Positions 1-12,600 of a DNA stretch of 64,000 nucleotides are shown here, piece by piece; position 1 is the stretch's first letter, and each line of letters opens with the position of its first letter. The stretch is from NCBI GenBank assembly GCA_034359265.1, contig CP136891.1, positions 15,514,501 to 15,578,500 of the forward strand, in the 5' to 3' direction. The notes under the pieces are model-generated. The model searched no databases and was not told where the DNA came from. It saw only the letters and a list, made by a program, of their open reading frames with translations. Made by a program: the position numbers and the translations under genes. This stretch comes from Canna indica (Eukaryota > Streptophyta > Magnoliopsida > Zingiberales > Cannaceae).

Positions 1-330
1 AAAACTCATTGCAGCACAATCTATGCAAAAGAACTAAACTGAAATGAACATTTCCAAACCAGCAGAAGTTTTCATAAATTGGTACAGCAATAGAAGAATT
101 TTGCATCTTGTCAAAAGATAAAACAAAACTGACATATATTTTCCTCGTCAGCCAATAGCCGCCGACAAATACTGAAACAACAGCAGAAGATATTGAAGCA
201 GGCAACTAAGTTTTCTACCGAAACAGATAAAAAGAATGGACTTCTCATCTGCTTTTCATGTTATTCCTACTTGACGAAACTTTAAGTACCTATGGTGCTT
301 CTTACCATCCCTATCATATTCTTTCTGGTA
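1..330 (-). other. NTT gene 3' UTR and downstream sequence
   Basis: This stretch lies immediately past the stop codon of the NTT gene (minus strand) and has no coding potential of its own. It is most likely 3' UTR plus the polyadenylation region. The exact cleavage site cannot be fixed from sequence alone. Confidence 0.5.
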
Positions 331-3300
331 CTACCTGGAAGTATAACTTTGTTGATCATTGCTGCTTCCACCTGAAGTCCCAGTTTCAGTAGAAGAGCTG
401 TTTGATGAGTTCTCAGTTGCAACGGATTCATGAAGAGAACCATTCTCTTCTAGTTTTATCTCGGTGACCAAGCCATTGGCATCTGCCTTTGTTGCCTCAA
501 TCAAAGGCACTTTCTCCTTTTCTTTAAGCTTCTCCTTCTCAAGCTCTTGCTTAGCCAAAGGTGAGAACTGGGAATCCAAGGATCTGGCAGCACCTAACCA
601 TGCAAGAACTATCACCAGCAGTATTCCTCCGAGGTAAGGAGTTGAGTTCGCAAGAGAACCGAATGACAAAATCATAAATTGCTGGATCAGGGCGCCTCCA
701 GATTTTCCAAGGGGGTTGCAAACAACATCAATGGCCGCCTTCCCCTTAACCTATAGTTTATTGGATAAAAAACAAATAATCAATAAGCTCATTCTAGCTG
801 TAAAAAAATATGGAAACTTCTCACAGTACGAAAAAGAGCTATTATTTACACAGATGCAGGAAGTCTCCCATAACTGAGGTTTAAACAGAAAAGTGATCAA
901 TTTGTTTTTTTCAAACAAAGGTAAGGACAAGGTGGACACATTTGAAACACCAAATAGGTTGTTACAAAAACAGTATAGTACAAACTAAATTTGCTATCCT
1001 CTTTTTGATAACTTGGTCTCATTAAACAGATTAGCAAAGCAAATGGAAAAAAGATCCAGACATGAAACATCATGAAAATAGAATGCAGATGATAAAAATT
1101 CAGTGGAAAGAACTAAATGTGGGATCAAAATAAAGGAAAAACCCTGATGCATTTATTAGGGTGCTTAACTGCACAAGAGGCGAATGACTAAATATTACAT
1201 CTAGTTATCAATTGAGTACTGCAATTTTCGTGGAGGACATAGCTCAGAAGACAGTATATATTCACTGTTTTAGATGAGTTGAGAGAAGTAAGTAGTCTAT
1301 AAGACATGTAAGTGAACAGTAGAGAGACATAGTTTACTAAGTTGGCCCACAAAGTATTTGATGATTATTATATTAATTCTTTATACCTACTCATTTTCAA
1401 GTCCATGAGATTATGGGATATCTCCATGCTCACAGAGACATGTGAAGAAAAAAATACTGACCTTCATTTCTTCATCCAAAGGAATATACGCCATTTCTTT
1501 GCAAGGATCAAACAAGCTGTATTTTGCACTCTTACTGAAAATGTTCTGTAGTGCTCCCACATATACAGCTGCGAGCAGAGGAGTCATGCCAAAACTCGCT
1601 AATAGAGGAGTCAAAGGCTCACCAAACAGAAGTAGTGAGAAGAACCCAACCCCTGTCAGAAGTAAAACTGTGGGAGTAATCATAGCTGCCACTCCCCAAC
1701 CGAATTTTCGGAGAATCAATCTGCCTAGCAACATCATTGTGAATGTTGCAATACCAGTAGCGGTCGAGAAATCACCCATGAAAGATGAATATTCGTTTGG
1801 ACTGGGGAACTGCAAATAAAGTTTGCAAAAAAAATCAATTCAAAGGATTACATGGTCTGATCATTGAAGGGCACTATATAACAATTGAAAAAGATCATTA
1901 CCTGTGCCTTGAGCTTTGATTTCCATGTGACTTCTACAAGGTTGATGCTTATACCATAAGCAACGACCAAAGTTGCAAGATCCCTCACGTATCTAGATGA
2001 CAATAGAACTTTGAGACTCTCTTTCATACCCAATTTTGGCTTCTCCTGCAAAATGACTTATCTTTAATAGCTAGGGTCATAACAACATAGATAAACAAAA
2101 TATTATTAGTCACAACACTGACCTTCTTCTTTTTTCGTTCTGATCTTGGAATAGATGGGTCATTTACAATAAATTTATTCACACCCCAATAGATTGCACA
2201 TATTACGAGGCCAAGAAGCACAACAATACTCATCATCCCTTTCAGTGAAACTGCCCAGCCATCAACTCCTGGCCCCAAATTCTTACGCATGTTAGAGAAG
2301 TACTTTACTGTGCGGCCCGAGAAGATGAGAGCAATATTAGCTCCAAGTCCAAATAGTGGGTAGAATTCTTTAGCTTCCTGGACAGTAGTAATCTGGAAAG
2401 GCAAAGTATTTATATTATTTATTGCCATACTTTTGGAGTTTAAATTATCACTACCTCGTCAAGAAAGTTGAGAAACACATAGCTTTAGAATGTCAAATGA
2501 AAAGATAAGTTAACAGAATATAAAAACCACAAATAGGTAATTCCATGAGACAACATCAGATCAACAAAATAGGTAATTGTAGACCAGAAAAGATTAAAAC
2601 AGAATAATTGAACTTCAGATACACAATCAGTAGAAGCAATCAAAACCGAGAACATCTCTTGGCCTAAAGATTTAGAAGCTTTCTATAGGTCCTTATATGC
2701 ACGCTATATTTGCCAATTTGTTGCTTAGCAGTTATCACTCATGCTGCTCATTGATCATTATTTTGCATTACCAAGACCACCTAGTATCGTTGTTTTCTAT
2801 TTCTCACATCCACCGGCCAAAACATATAGAACTCAGCCAGTTTCGGTACACAATATAGTGTCATGCGACAGATCTCAGATGTCACTGATAATTATCAGCT
2901 GATCAAGCAGATAAATAAATTATTCCTAATATCAAAGATTAACAAAATGATAAGAATCCTTTTTTAGTGAACAGGGATGGAATTCCGGAAATATCATCAA
3001 AAGAGTTGGAATAGTAGTGATACAGAAATAGAAGAAAAAAAAAAACCCCCAAGGAGAGGAGAAAGGCTACCAGAAGTAAAACAAAAGAAGAGGAGAAAGA
3101 AGAGCCCTATACGTGGTAATAACTAGATCAGAAACCCATTCCAGTCACAAAGTATGCATTACCTGATTGGCAAACCCCCAGAACAAGACCGAGATCACAA
3201 CACTTCCCCACAGCTCTGCCATGACATAGAACAGGCAGAAACTCCAAATCCTCAAAATAGCGACCGGGCCAAGGAAACTCGGGCCGAGCGCCGCCAAGAG

Positions 3301-3981
3301 CTTGTCAGCCAACGCGGTGGGATGGATGGCATCGCGCATCGGATACAACAGAAATGCAAAAGCCCCAAAAAAGGCGATGAAAGGCATAATCACGGTGTAG
3401 AAAAGAGCCTCCTTTGACAGCACGTTCGACAGCTTGGTGTACAGAAGCATAAACCCGATGGCCATGGGAAGATTAACCCATGTCTTCAGGAACGGTATAA
3501 TCTCAGCGCTGCTCCCCTTGGCCGTCACCACCAGCACATCCTTGGTATCCCTGAGGATGGTATAATTGAAGAGAATACAGAAGAACATAACCCCGAGCGG
3601 AATTATCTTCTTAAGCGTGGTTAACTCGATGCCGAGAAACTTGGGCTGCTCTTTCTCATCGACGAGACCAGCTCCGTCAGCAGGAATTGCGGCGCTGGCC
3701 CTAAAGATCGGGGCTTTCCTCTGTTCCCCGGGAAGCCCGGAGTAAAGGAGAAATCTTTCGGCGTGGCCCGCGGCAGCAGGACTTAAAACCGACTGGGATC
3801 TTCCGCTGGTGCTGAATCCATGGAGAGAGGAGGACGGAGGCTGGGCGCGGAGGGTCTGGGAGGGGAAGCGGGCGGCGGAGGAGGGGAAGCGGTTGCGGAG
3901 GGAGGAGAGGGGGTGGAAGGGGCGAGTTTGGGGCTTTGGAGGGAGGGAAAGGAGGCCCTTCGTTGAGATGACTCTCTCCAT
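331..3981 (-). CDS. NTT: Plastidic ATP/ADP translocase (NTT/AATP), 5 exons
   Basis: Exons on the minus strand are 3163-3981, 2123-2392, 1902-2045, 1462-1809 and 331-750. All introns are GT...AG, all junctions are phase 0, and the joined CDS is 2001 bp (666 aa). The product belongs to the nucleotide transporter family of the plastid inner envelope, which exchanges cytosolic ATP for stromal ADP plus phosphate and energises starch and fatty-acid synthesis. The first ~95 residues are Ser/Pro/Arg-rich with few acids, as expected of a transit peptide. Hydrophobic helices follow from about residue 122. Family landmarks visible are the NYTILRDTKDVLVVTAKG segment (~139), FLKTW (Lys166), AELWGS (Glu256), NLVEVTWK in exon 3 and CKEMAYIPLD at the end of exon 4. 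The C-terminus is a hydrophilic Ser/Thr/Glu-rich tail. Length is slightly above the usual ~600-630 aa. The start is the ATG at 3981, preceded by a short GA-rich leader. It appears intact. Confidence 0.95.
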
Positions 3982-4117
3982 ATCTCCGAGGGAGGCTCTC
4001 CAAGATAGAGAGCTTCCTAGCTAACACCACGGAGGAGAGAAGAGGGACGGCAAGGAGATAATGGAGTTGAGTCAATCTCTGGGTATTGGGGCAAACAGGA
4101 GGATTGAAGAGGCCGCC

Positions 4118-4126
4118 ATTTATATA
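4118..4126 (-). promoter_or_regulatory. Putative TATA box of NTT gene
   Basis: Read on the minus strand this is TATATAAAT, about 140 bp upstream of the NTT start codon. Transcription would start near 4085-4095 and give a leader of roughly 110 nt. Assigned by motif and position only. Confidence 0.5.
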
Positions 4127-4375
4127 TCATATAGGTCAAATTTCTTTTTGCACCTTGCCAAGTTACGTATTATAATATACATCCCTCAAAATTACCAGGT
4201 ATATCCCTATAAATTAGGTATCATAGTATTTATCTCTTTCCATTAAAATCCATCATATATTTTTATATATTCTAACTTTACTGATTCAAAAGCTAAATAC
4301 CCTTTCAATAATTTTATTTGGCACTATATATTTTTTAAGTCTTTCAAAGTTGTTGAGAACTTTTCATGTTCAAAC

Positions 4376-4817
4376 TAGGAGTGTGCATAAATATCAAATA
4401 GATCCAAAATTAATTGAAATCTATCCGATCGAGTAGATCTCGAGTAATTCGTGTAGAATATAAGATAAAAATTAATAAATCAATTAAAATCAATTTATGT
4501 TTCGAACCCAACACATATTGTACCCATAATCAAATCGAAATCGATACTCAAAATTTATATCCTAAAACATGCAAATAAACATGTTCCATCAGAGTACTCA
4601 TAACTTATAAATTAACATGTTCCAATAAAATATTTGTTGGATCTAAAATGAACATATTCAAATAGAGTACTCGAAACTTGTACTACACCATAGGTGTCAA
4701 ATAGATTCTAATTCCATATCTCAATAAGATATAGTTTAGATCTAAAACTTAAGAATCGATACTATATAGAATAGGATCCGAATATCAAAAAAAAATATAG
4801 ATATCCACTCATCCCTA
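4376..4817. mobile_element. hAT-like MITE (TAGGAGTG... ends)
   Basis: The left end reads TAGGAGTGTGCATAAATATC. The right end, reverse-complemented, reads TAGGGATGAGTGGATATC, giving an imperfect terminal inverted repeat. The flanking 8-mers (GTTCAAAC / GTTTGAAA) are only partly alike. The interior repeats phrases such as 'aacatgttcca' and has no ORF. It is a small non-autonomous element by structure; the superfamily call is inferred from the TAGGG-type ends shared with other elements in the window. Confidence 0.5.
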
Positions 4818-5289
4818 GTTTGAAAATTGTAAAGAACTAATGTCTTCTAAATATAAGCAAAATAAAATAATCGAACTATAATTAGAAGTAAACTTTTTTT
4901 AAATATAGAAAATTGATGTGTGGTTCCCAAACATTGGAGGGTAGATATGTAAAAATGCTTGGTATGTATCAGGGTGTTTGGATTGAGATGAAACTTTCTA
5001 TAATTGATATAAATGTATTTGTTATGATTTATGTGTTCAATTCTTTCACTATATTGGTAAAACGAGGAATAATGAGGAGGTGGGTGAAATATAAAAATTG
5101 GGTTAACCATAGGTTTTTGTATTAATTTAGGGTGTGGATTGCAAATGTGGATTCCTGTAGTAGTTTAAGGCAAAGCGTATAATTATTTGTTTAACAAGGA
5201 CAAGAGAAATATTAAGTGTTTTGGGGACAAATTCACATGTAGATTTTGAAATCATCAATCAAATTAATGATTACTTTATCAATCAAAAT

Positions 5290-5500
5290 ATTTAAAAATC
5301 AGCTAATTCTTATATTTTATTAATAATTTTGGCAAATTATAAAAAAAAATTATAATTTATTGGCAAAAATATAAATATTTCATAGTATTTATCAAAATCA
5401 CATTTTTATAATATACCTAAATTACATCTTAATTCTATTCATTTACTTAATTATAAGTATATTGATAATTATGAATTTTGATCAAAGTCGGCTTATACAT
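5290..5500 (+). repeat. Dispersed AT-rich repeat, copy 1
   Basis: The order 'ttggcaaaaatataaatatt', 'atatacctaaattacat', 'ttacttaattataa', 'ttgatcaaagtc' recurs in the same order and orientation at 40810-40950. It recurs in reverse orientation twice at 5823-6172. It is probably an old non-autonomous element or a piece of one; no coding sequence. Confidence 0.5.
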
Positions 5501-5822
5501 ATATTTTATTAATAATTTTTTAAAATTTAACGTGTTTATAAAATAAATAAATTTAACAATCTAAAATGAGATGTTAATAACCGTTAGTCATTTTGGTGAA
5601 AGTCTTTAACGACCAACATAAATAAATAAATAACAATAGGTTTTTAAATTTGTTAAAATCATATATATATATATATATATAAAATTTAAAATTGTCTAAA
5701 TAATGGTTAGAGATTTTTGACCAAAATACATTGTAATTGAAATCTATTTTAAATTGTCAGGTATATTAATTTCATAAGCATATATAATTTAAAATTTTTA
5801 TACAGTAAAATGCATATATATA

Positions 5823-6172
5823 AGTAATTAGGAGACTTTAATTAAACACTCAGATTGCTAATATAATTATACTTAAGTAAATAAAAAGAATTGGGGGCAC
5901 TCAAGGTATATTAAAAAAATGTCTTCAATAATTATCAAAAAAAAAATTATAGTTTTGTCAATAAATCATAGAGTATCATGTTTTGTCAAAATTGTATATA
6001 AAAGTAATTAGGAGACTTTAATTAAACACTCAGATTGCTAATATAATTATACTTAAGTAAATAAAAAGAATTGGGGGCACTTAAGGTATATTAAAAAAAT
6101 GTCTTCAATAATTATCAAAAAAAATATATAGTTTTGTCAATAAATCATAGAGTATCATGTTTTGTCAAAATT
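5823..6172 (-). repeat. Two-copy tandem duplication, 180-bp period
   Basis: The block beginning 'agtaattaggagactttaat' at 5823 is repeated at 6003 with only a few differences through 'tttgtcaaaatt' at 6172. The duplication looks recent. Reverse-complemented, each copy matches the dispersed repeat at 5290-5500 and 40810-41240. Confidence 0.85.
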
Positions 6173-6582
6173 CTTTATTTTAATATTATTTTTAATTAGT
6201 AGATAATTATTTTGGTTCAACTAAATCAACTTAAAAATAGGTCAAACATAAATATTTTTGCAAAGAAAAATGAATAAATAATAAATTAATGATGTCATAA
6301 TTAAACCCGGTATCGGTTCATTAAATAATTCCATTTTCCCAACACTTGTATGCGCAATTAAAACCATCATCAAAGTACTACTTGCATTTATTTGATTCCT
6401 ACGGCATAAACACCTCATATATTTTATTTTAACTACACGAATATTCTTTTAAAACTTATAATTTATTAAAGGAAATATTAGATCCTCGTAATTTCCTCTG
6501 ATTTTAATTTTAATTTTTATAATTTTTAATTTTTAATTTTAATCCCAACATTATATTTTTGTTTAGGAAATGATCATTGTCG

Positions 6583-6642
6583 TCACTTGAGATATAAACG
6601 ATAATGATATGGTCACTTGAGATATAAACGATAATGATATGG
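6583..6642. repeat. Perfect 30-bp tandem duplication
   Basis: The 30-mer starting 'tcacttgagatataaacg' occurs at 6583-6612 and again, identically, at 6613-6642. It is probably slippage or end-joining; no coding context. Confidence 0.9.
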
Positions 6643-7260
6643 ATAACGATTGCCGATAGGATATTGTTGACGTGATTATTCCTTTAAAACACATTAATTG
6701 ACACAATAATTATCATCCTTTTGAACTTTTTTTCCTCTGTATAAGTCTTTATTAATATACATAGAACAAACAAAAAATATGAACATATAAGGAATATAAA
6801 TAAAAGAGCCGTAGAGGAATGAAATAATTATTCCCTAGTTGGTGTTAGTATAAGGAAAAGATAATGAATAAAGATAAAATCATAAAAATACCATTCATTA
6901 ATAATAATATTAATGTTTATATTAATTTATAATGTATTTACACATCATAATTTATTCTAATAATATTATAATATTTTACTTATCTTTTTAATAATACTAT
7001 AATTTATTCTGAAATGATAAAAGTATAGACAAAATGAAAAATTAATAAATGATACTATAATTTATTTCAATTCATACTAACACAATAAAAATACAAATTT
7101 TGTAGTATTTCAAAAATAAAATATTAATTTAAAAATATAACAAATGCAATTATTAATTATATTATAACAAAATGGTATAAAAAGATATATTATGTAATTA
7201 AGATTGATTGCGATAAGTAAAAATGAAAAATATTACTATGAATAGGTAAATAGTTATTTC

Positions 7261-8268
7261 TAGGTGTCTCCATTCGATTTAAATCAAATCGAATTGGAAT
7301 TTTTTGGGGATGAAAATCTAAATCGAAAATCGAATCGAATATGGGATGAATAGAACTAGTTTGAATCGACTATTTTCGGTTCAGTTTTGTAATCGAATAA
7401 ATTAAATCGTCGAATTTGACTATTTTAGCCTATTTAAACAAAAAAACCTAATTCAGCTTCGCCCAACTTAAATCCCTAATCGGCTAATAAAAAGTATTTT
7501 TTATTTATTTTAGGGTAAAGGGCAAAAAGTCCTCCAAATTTTAGCTTAATTAGCAAAAAAAATCTCACAAACTTTAGAAACATGTAAAAAATCTCACGGA
7601 CTATTAAAAAATAGCAAAAAGACTCATGTCGTTATATCCCTTCATTAACTTTTTTAAAAAAATCCACGTTAGCATCACGTGTTGACACATCATTCGTCCA
7701 CGTGTAATTTTTTTTCATGTCATATTTAATATAATATTTTTAAAATAATTAAAATATATATAAATATTCAAAAGATATATATTTTTTAAATCCTCTCTCT
7801 CAACTTGCAGTGCTATGCGAAAAAAACTCATAAACTTTAATTGCGATACAAAAAAAATTCATGAACTTTGATTTGATGCAAAAAAAATTTCATGAACATT
7901 TGATTGTAATGCAAAAAATTGTGTTTTCAATTATAAAATTAACGGAGAGATAACAACATGAGTATTTTTGCTAGTTTTTCAATAGTCCGTGGGATTTTTT
8001 TTTGCATATTTTTAAAGTTCGCGATATCTTTTACTAATTAGGCTAAAGTTCGAGGGACTTTTTGATTTTTATCCTTTATTTTATATGACTCAATTTTTGG
8101 TTCGATTTTGTTCCCAAGGTTTGGGAATTGAAGCTGAATTGATTATTTCTTATTTGGTTTTGATTTGATTTTGAATCAAACCTACCAGGGACTAAACCAA
8201 ATCGGACTGATAAGTTCAGTTCAATTTTTTGGTTCAATTCGGTGTGACCCGAACAGTAGACACCCCTA
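7261..8268. mobile_element. hAT-like MITE (outer element)
   Basis: The left end is TAGGTGTCTCC and the right end reverse-complements to TAGGGGTGTCTACTG. The flanking 8-mers are GTTATTTC (7253) and GTTATTTT (8269), a near-perfect 8-bp target-site duplication as expected of hAT. The terminal parts are rich in 'aatcgaat' / 'ggttcaattc' motifs. A second element (7513-8074) lies inside it, so the original element was about 440 bp. Confidence 0.65.
7513..8074. mobile_element. Mutator-type MITE nested in hAT-like MITE
   Basis: This 562-bp element has inverted repeats of about 140 bp: the left 'gggcaaaaagtcctccaaat' arm matches the reverse complement of the right arm through 'tgttatctctccgttaa'. It is bounded by a perfect 9-bp direct repeat, TTTATTTTA, at 7504-7512 and 8075-8083. 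Long TIRs plus a 9-bp duplication are the Mutator signature. No coding capacity remains. Confidence 0.8.
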
Positions 8269-8276
8269 GTTATTTT

Positions 8277-9682
8277 CTTGTTTAAATCCAACCAAATATG
8301 ATAATAAGAATAAACAAGGAATAACTATTACATCCCTTCTTTATTTCTATTACCAAATATGATGATATGTTCGTTTAAATGAACTAGTCGAAATCAACGC
8401 AATTGCGTAATTATAGGTACATGTAACTTAAATTTATTTTTTTTTAAAAAAACATGATTTTTTTTATTAAAATTAATATACTTTAAACAAAAATATTCAT
8501 ACCTAATATATTAAAAAAATATTAAATACTATATGTATGAAAATTTATAAGCATAGAGTACAATAATAAATATTAATGTAATGTATTATAATATATATAT
8601 ATATATAATATAATTTGTAAATTCGAAATAAAAAAAACACAAATTAAATTCATCAAAATTAATTAATTAATTACTATATTTGAATATGATAATTCTAACG
8701 TTTATAGTTGAATTATTTTTTTTATTTAAATCTTTTCAACTCAATATAAAAAATATATTTAAATTTTTAGTCCTTATCATATATTTCTTTCTCACATCAA
8801 TCAAATTCAAGCTCCTCGAGATAGAATTATTAAGCATGAATCAAATTTCTTATACTAAATTAACCAATTAAATTCTAGTTACATATGTTTTCATATTTTT
8901 TTGCTTAATTTTAATGTATATTATTAAATTATTAATTATTATTAATTTTTAATCATACTTTAATAAATAAAATAAAATATTTCATGAATAAATTATTTAA
9001 ATAATTAAAGGAAAATTTGAATAAATTAATATTCACATTATAAATAATAATGTATTTCAAATAGAAATTATAATATGAATATTTTTTTTATTAATTCCAA
9101 TTAAATCATATATATTAATTAAAATATTTATATCATTAAATTATTAAACTAAAAATATATTTCAGTTTTACGAAATATATGAGAAAATTGAAAATGAAAA
9201 TGGATTAGTTGCAAAAACAGATAAAATAAAAATAATCTTATTAGTTGAAAATTGACACAAGATTTTGGATTTGAAATTCTATATTGTGAAAACTAGCTAT
9301 TTATTAGTAAAAAAATAATATTAAAAAAAGAGAGACTAATTATTGTCTCTACTTATTGTAATTTTATAATTCGATTACAGTGCATCTCTAGTTGTCTACT
9401 GATGAGTTATTAACTTATTGTCTGTATCTTTCTGATACATAAAAAATTAATAAAAATAAATTATGACATCAAATCAACCATGTGTTTGATGATGTCGATG
9501 CTCTTGTCATGTCTGCTATCTAAAATTCATGTGCACTCATCTTACGGCCTCTTTGCTTGCTCCGAAGAATCTGGAGATCGCATGTTGCATATAAGCATCA
9601 TCCTCCCGTAGTGTCAATCTTTTGATTGGTTCATCACAGCTGGCTTCGTCAGGTGATGGTCGCCGTTGAGAACGACAGTCAA
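8277..9682. other. AT-rich intergenic spacer
   Basis: Long A/T tracts and an (AT)n stretch near 8590-8615 dominate. From about 9480 the composition becomes more balanced. That part looks like the left half of the site into which the LINE at 9700 inserted. No gene is recognised. Confidence 0.6.
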
Positions 9683-9699
9683 TTCGACCATTTTACTTT
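9683..9699. repeat. LINE target-site duplication, left copy
   Basis: TTCGACCATTTTACTTT is identical to 13474-13490 on the other side of the LINE. It is followed at once by the T-tract that is the complement of the LINE poly(A) tail. Confidence 0.9.
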
Positions 9700-12600
9700 T
9701 TTTTTTTTGAGAAAGAAACCTGCATTCCATTCAAGAGATATGAAAGGATACAGGTATAGCTGGGAGGGAGAGTTAAAATTCATTTTAAACTAAAGAAAAT
9801 ACATTAGAAGGAGCAAAGGTCATAAAAATTTGCTGCTGAAGTAGCCAGCATTTGACAAGTTGACGCCTCATTTCTGAACATCCGCGAGTTCCGTTCAAAC
9901 CAAATGAACCAGTTCCAAATCAATATTAGACGCGATCGATCAGTAGCATCTGTAGAAGAGCATCTCGATCGAGAATTCCAAGGGGCATCCGCCATAGAAA
10001 AGAAAGGAAAACTTTCCAGCGATAGGAGCACTCTCCATCCAGTAGAGCTATAAGGGCAAGAGCTGAAAATGTGTTCATGCGTTTCTAAACCATCATTGCA
10101 AAGCATGCAAGAGAGATCTGCAGTGACACCCCAACGAGCAAGTCGATCCCTTGTTAGCAGCCTTCTTCTCAATCTAATCCATCCGAAGATTGAAATCTTT
10201 GGTGGTAGTTTGGCATTCCAAAGGAAGCGATGAAAGTGATCAGAAACCCCTCGATAAGTGAGCAGATGATAAAGGCTACTAATTGAGAAGTTTCCTTCCT
10301 TAGTCCATTTCCATGTAATCCGGTCCTCTCCAGAGGAATCTTGAATAAACTCTAAATCCCGAGCTAAGGAAAGTAAAAGAGATCCATCCACCAACTCTGA
10401 GAAGCAGACATCCCAACCCACACAAACACTGGAGCTATTAAGGATTCTAGCATCTGCGATGTAACATCGCGGGCTTGTTGCACGAATGAAGAGAGAAGGA
10501 TACTTTTCGGCCAAGCAGCTACCCGAAGGCCAACGATCAGTCCATAGCTTAATCCTTTGCCCATGTCCTACTTGAAACAGCAGGCCTGAAGTAATAAGAT
10601 CAAAGAGCCCACACAGCTCTCTCCAGATTGGCGAGGCATTTCTGGAGAAAGAATTATCAACAGACCATTGCCTGAAATCTCCATATAAGCCAAGAAGAAT
10701 ATCCACCCAGAAGAGGTTTCGTCCATCGTAAAGCTTCCATATCCAAGAGCCAAGCCTCGCAATATTGTGTGCCCCAACATCAAGAATACCTAGTCCACCA
10801 TCTCTCTTCGGACAGATGAGCGCATCCCATCGAATAAGGCACTTCCCTCTCGGAGAGATATTTTCCATCCCTATCCAAAAGAACTTTCGCCTCCGGCGGT
10901 CGATGCTTGTGATGACCCACTTCGGCGCCTTAAATAAGGAAAGAAGATAACCAGTAGAAGCGGTGATGACACTATTGATTAGGGTCAGACGGCCTGCTCT
11001 TGAAAGAAGTCTGCCACTCCACGAGCCCAACCGAGAGTCCAAGGAGGATATCAAGTTGAGCCAATCAACTTTGTGTAAACGCCCGTCTCTAAGGGGAAGA
11101 CCCAAGTACTTTAAAGGAAAAGAAGCTTCTTTGCAACCAATCTCCAAGGCTAGTCTGCTAGTAAGAGAAGGATTAGCTTTCAAGCACAATATACTAGATT
11201 TAGCCAAGTTTACCTTCAGCCCAGCCGCCAATTCAAAACATTTGAGTAGAAGAAGTAAATTCCGAAGACTCGAGCCATCATTTTTGCAAAAAAGTATAAT
11301 GTCGTCGGCGAACATGAAATGAGAGACACCTCCCTCAATCCTATGATTTAGGACTCCCTTGATAAAGCCATTGCTAACTGCGAGATCAAGAAGCCGAGAG
11401 AAACAATCCCTGGCCAAGATGAAGATGAAGGGTGAAAGAGGGTTCCCTTGTCGAACCCCTCTACGATGCCGGAAGAAGTTGCCCGTAATCCCATTAGTGA
11501 TAAGAGCTGAGTCAGTGTCAAGAAGAGAGGTAATCCAGTCACACCATAGGGATGGAAAGCCTCGTGATTCCAACATGTCTCTAATGAAAGGCCACCCAAT
11601 AGAGTCAAACGCTTTCTCATAATCCACTTTGAAAAGAATGCCATCCTCATTGAAATGCTTGCATGCCCATACTGTCTCATGCACACCCATAAAGCAATCT
11701 AAGGTACCTTTACCTTCCAAGTAAGCAAACTGCTTTCCACCAACCAGGTGCCCCAAAACAGGCTTTAGTCGCCGAGCAAGGACTCTAGAAAAAATCCGAA
11801 TAATGCTATGCTCCAAACTAATCGGTCTGAAGTCCTGAACCATGGCGGCACCATCCTTTTTAGGGATAAGGACAATATGCCCTGTATTGAACCGCCGCAA
11901 GGTGGAGGGATCAAGATAAATTTCATTGAAAATTTGGAGAATGTCATTTTGGATAGTATCCCAATATACTTTGAAGAATTCCGGAGGCAAGCCATCTGGT
12001 CCCGGAGCCTTGTAAGAGCCCATATCAAACACTGCAGCCTTGATTTCCTCCAAACTAAAAGGAGAGTCCAGCAATTGAGGCTCTGGAGTGGAGGGCATGT
12101 TCAGGGTTGCCCAGTTAAGCCGAAGCAAAGGAGAGCTCTTTTTTCCAAGTAACCGCACATAAAAGGAACGGAACATATCCGCAATCTTATTGACATCCGT
12201 CACTTCCCCATGCTCAGAATTTAGATGATGAATCCAATTTACTTTCCTTCTAAGAGTGGCCCATTGGTGGAAATACCGAGTATTGAGATCTCCATTCTTT
12301 ATCCATCTTCGCTTTGCCCTTTGTCTCCAAAACACATCCTCCTCTCTATAAATTTCATCAAGCTTGCATTTTAAATCTTTGAGATTTGAGAGTTCCAGGT
12401 CATTGAGAGACATGTTCTGAGCTTTGCAATTTAGATCCTCAATACCAGCTTCAACCTTTCTCCTTGTAGCTGTGCGCTCCTCTGATATTTTCTTAGCCCA
12501 GGAACTAATACTTCGGCGGAGTATCTTCCACCTACGGATCCATCTCGTAACAGCCGATTCCTCCCTAGGAGGTTCATTCCACATCGAGTTAATTATGCTA

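Larger units (their letters stand above)
4826..7250. other. AT-rich intergenic spacer
   Basis: There is no credible gene on either strand. The stretch is very AT-rich with homopolymer runs. It contains an (AT)n run at 5660-5681, copies of a dispersed repeat at 5290-5500 and 5823-6172, and a 30-bp tandem duplication at 6583-6642, listed separately. Confidence 0.7.

Noticed and set aside
3701..4075. Alternative longer ORF overlapping the NTT start
   Set aside because: It is out of frame with the transporter, starts at a non-ATG codon, and is Pro/Leu-rich by-product coding of the GC-rich transit-peptide region.
10364..12152. Multiple 60-119-codon ORFs on both strands
   Set aside because: All overlap the long LINE ORF2 in other frames and show no family features.
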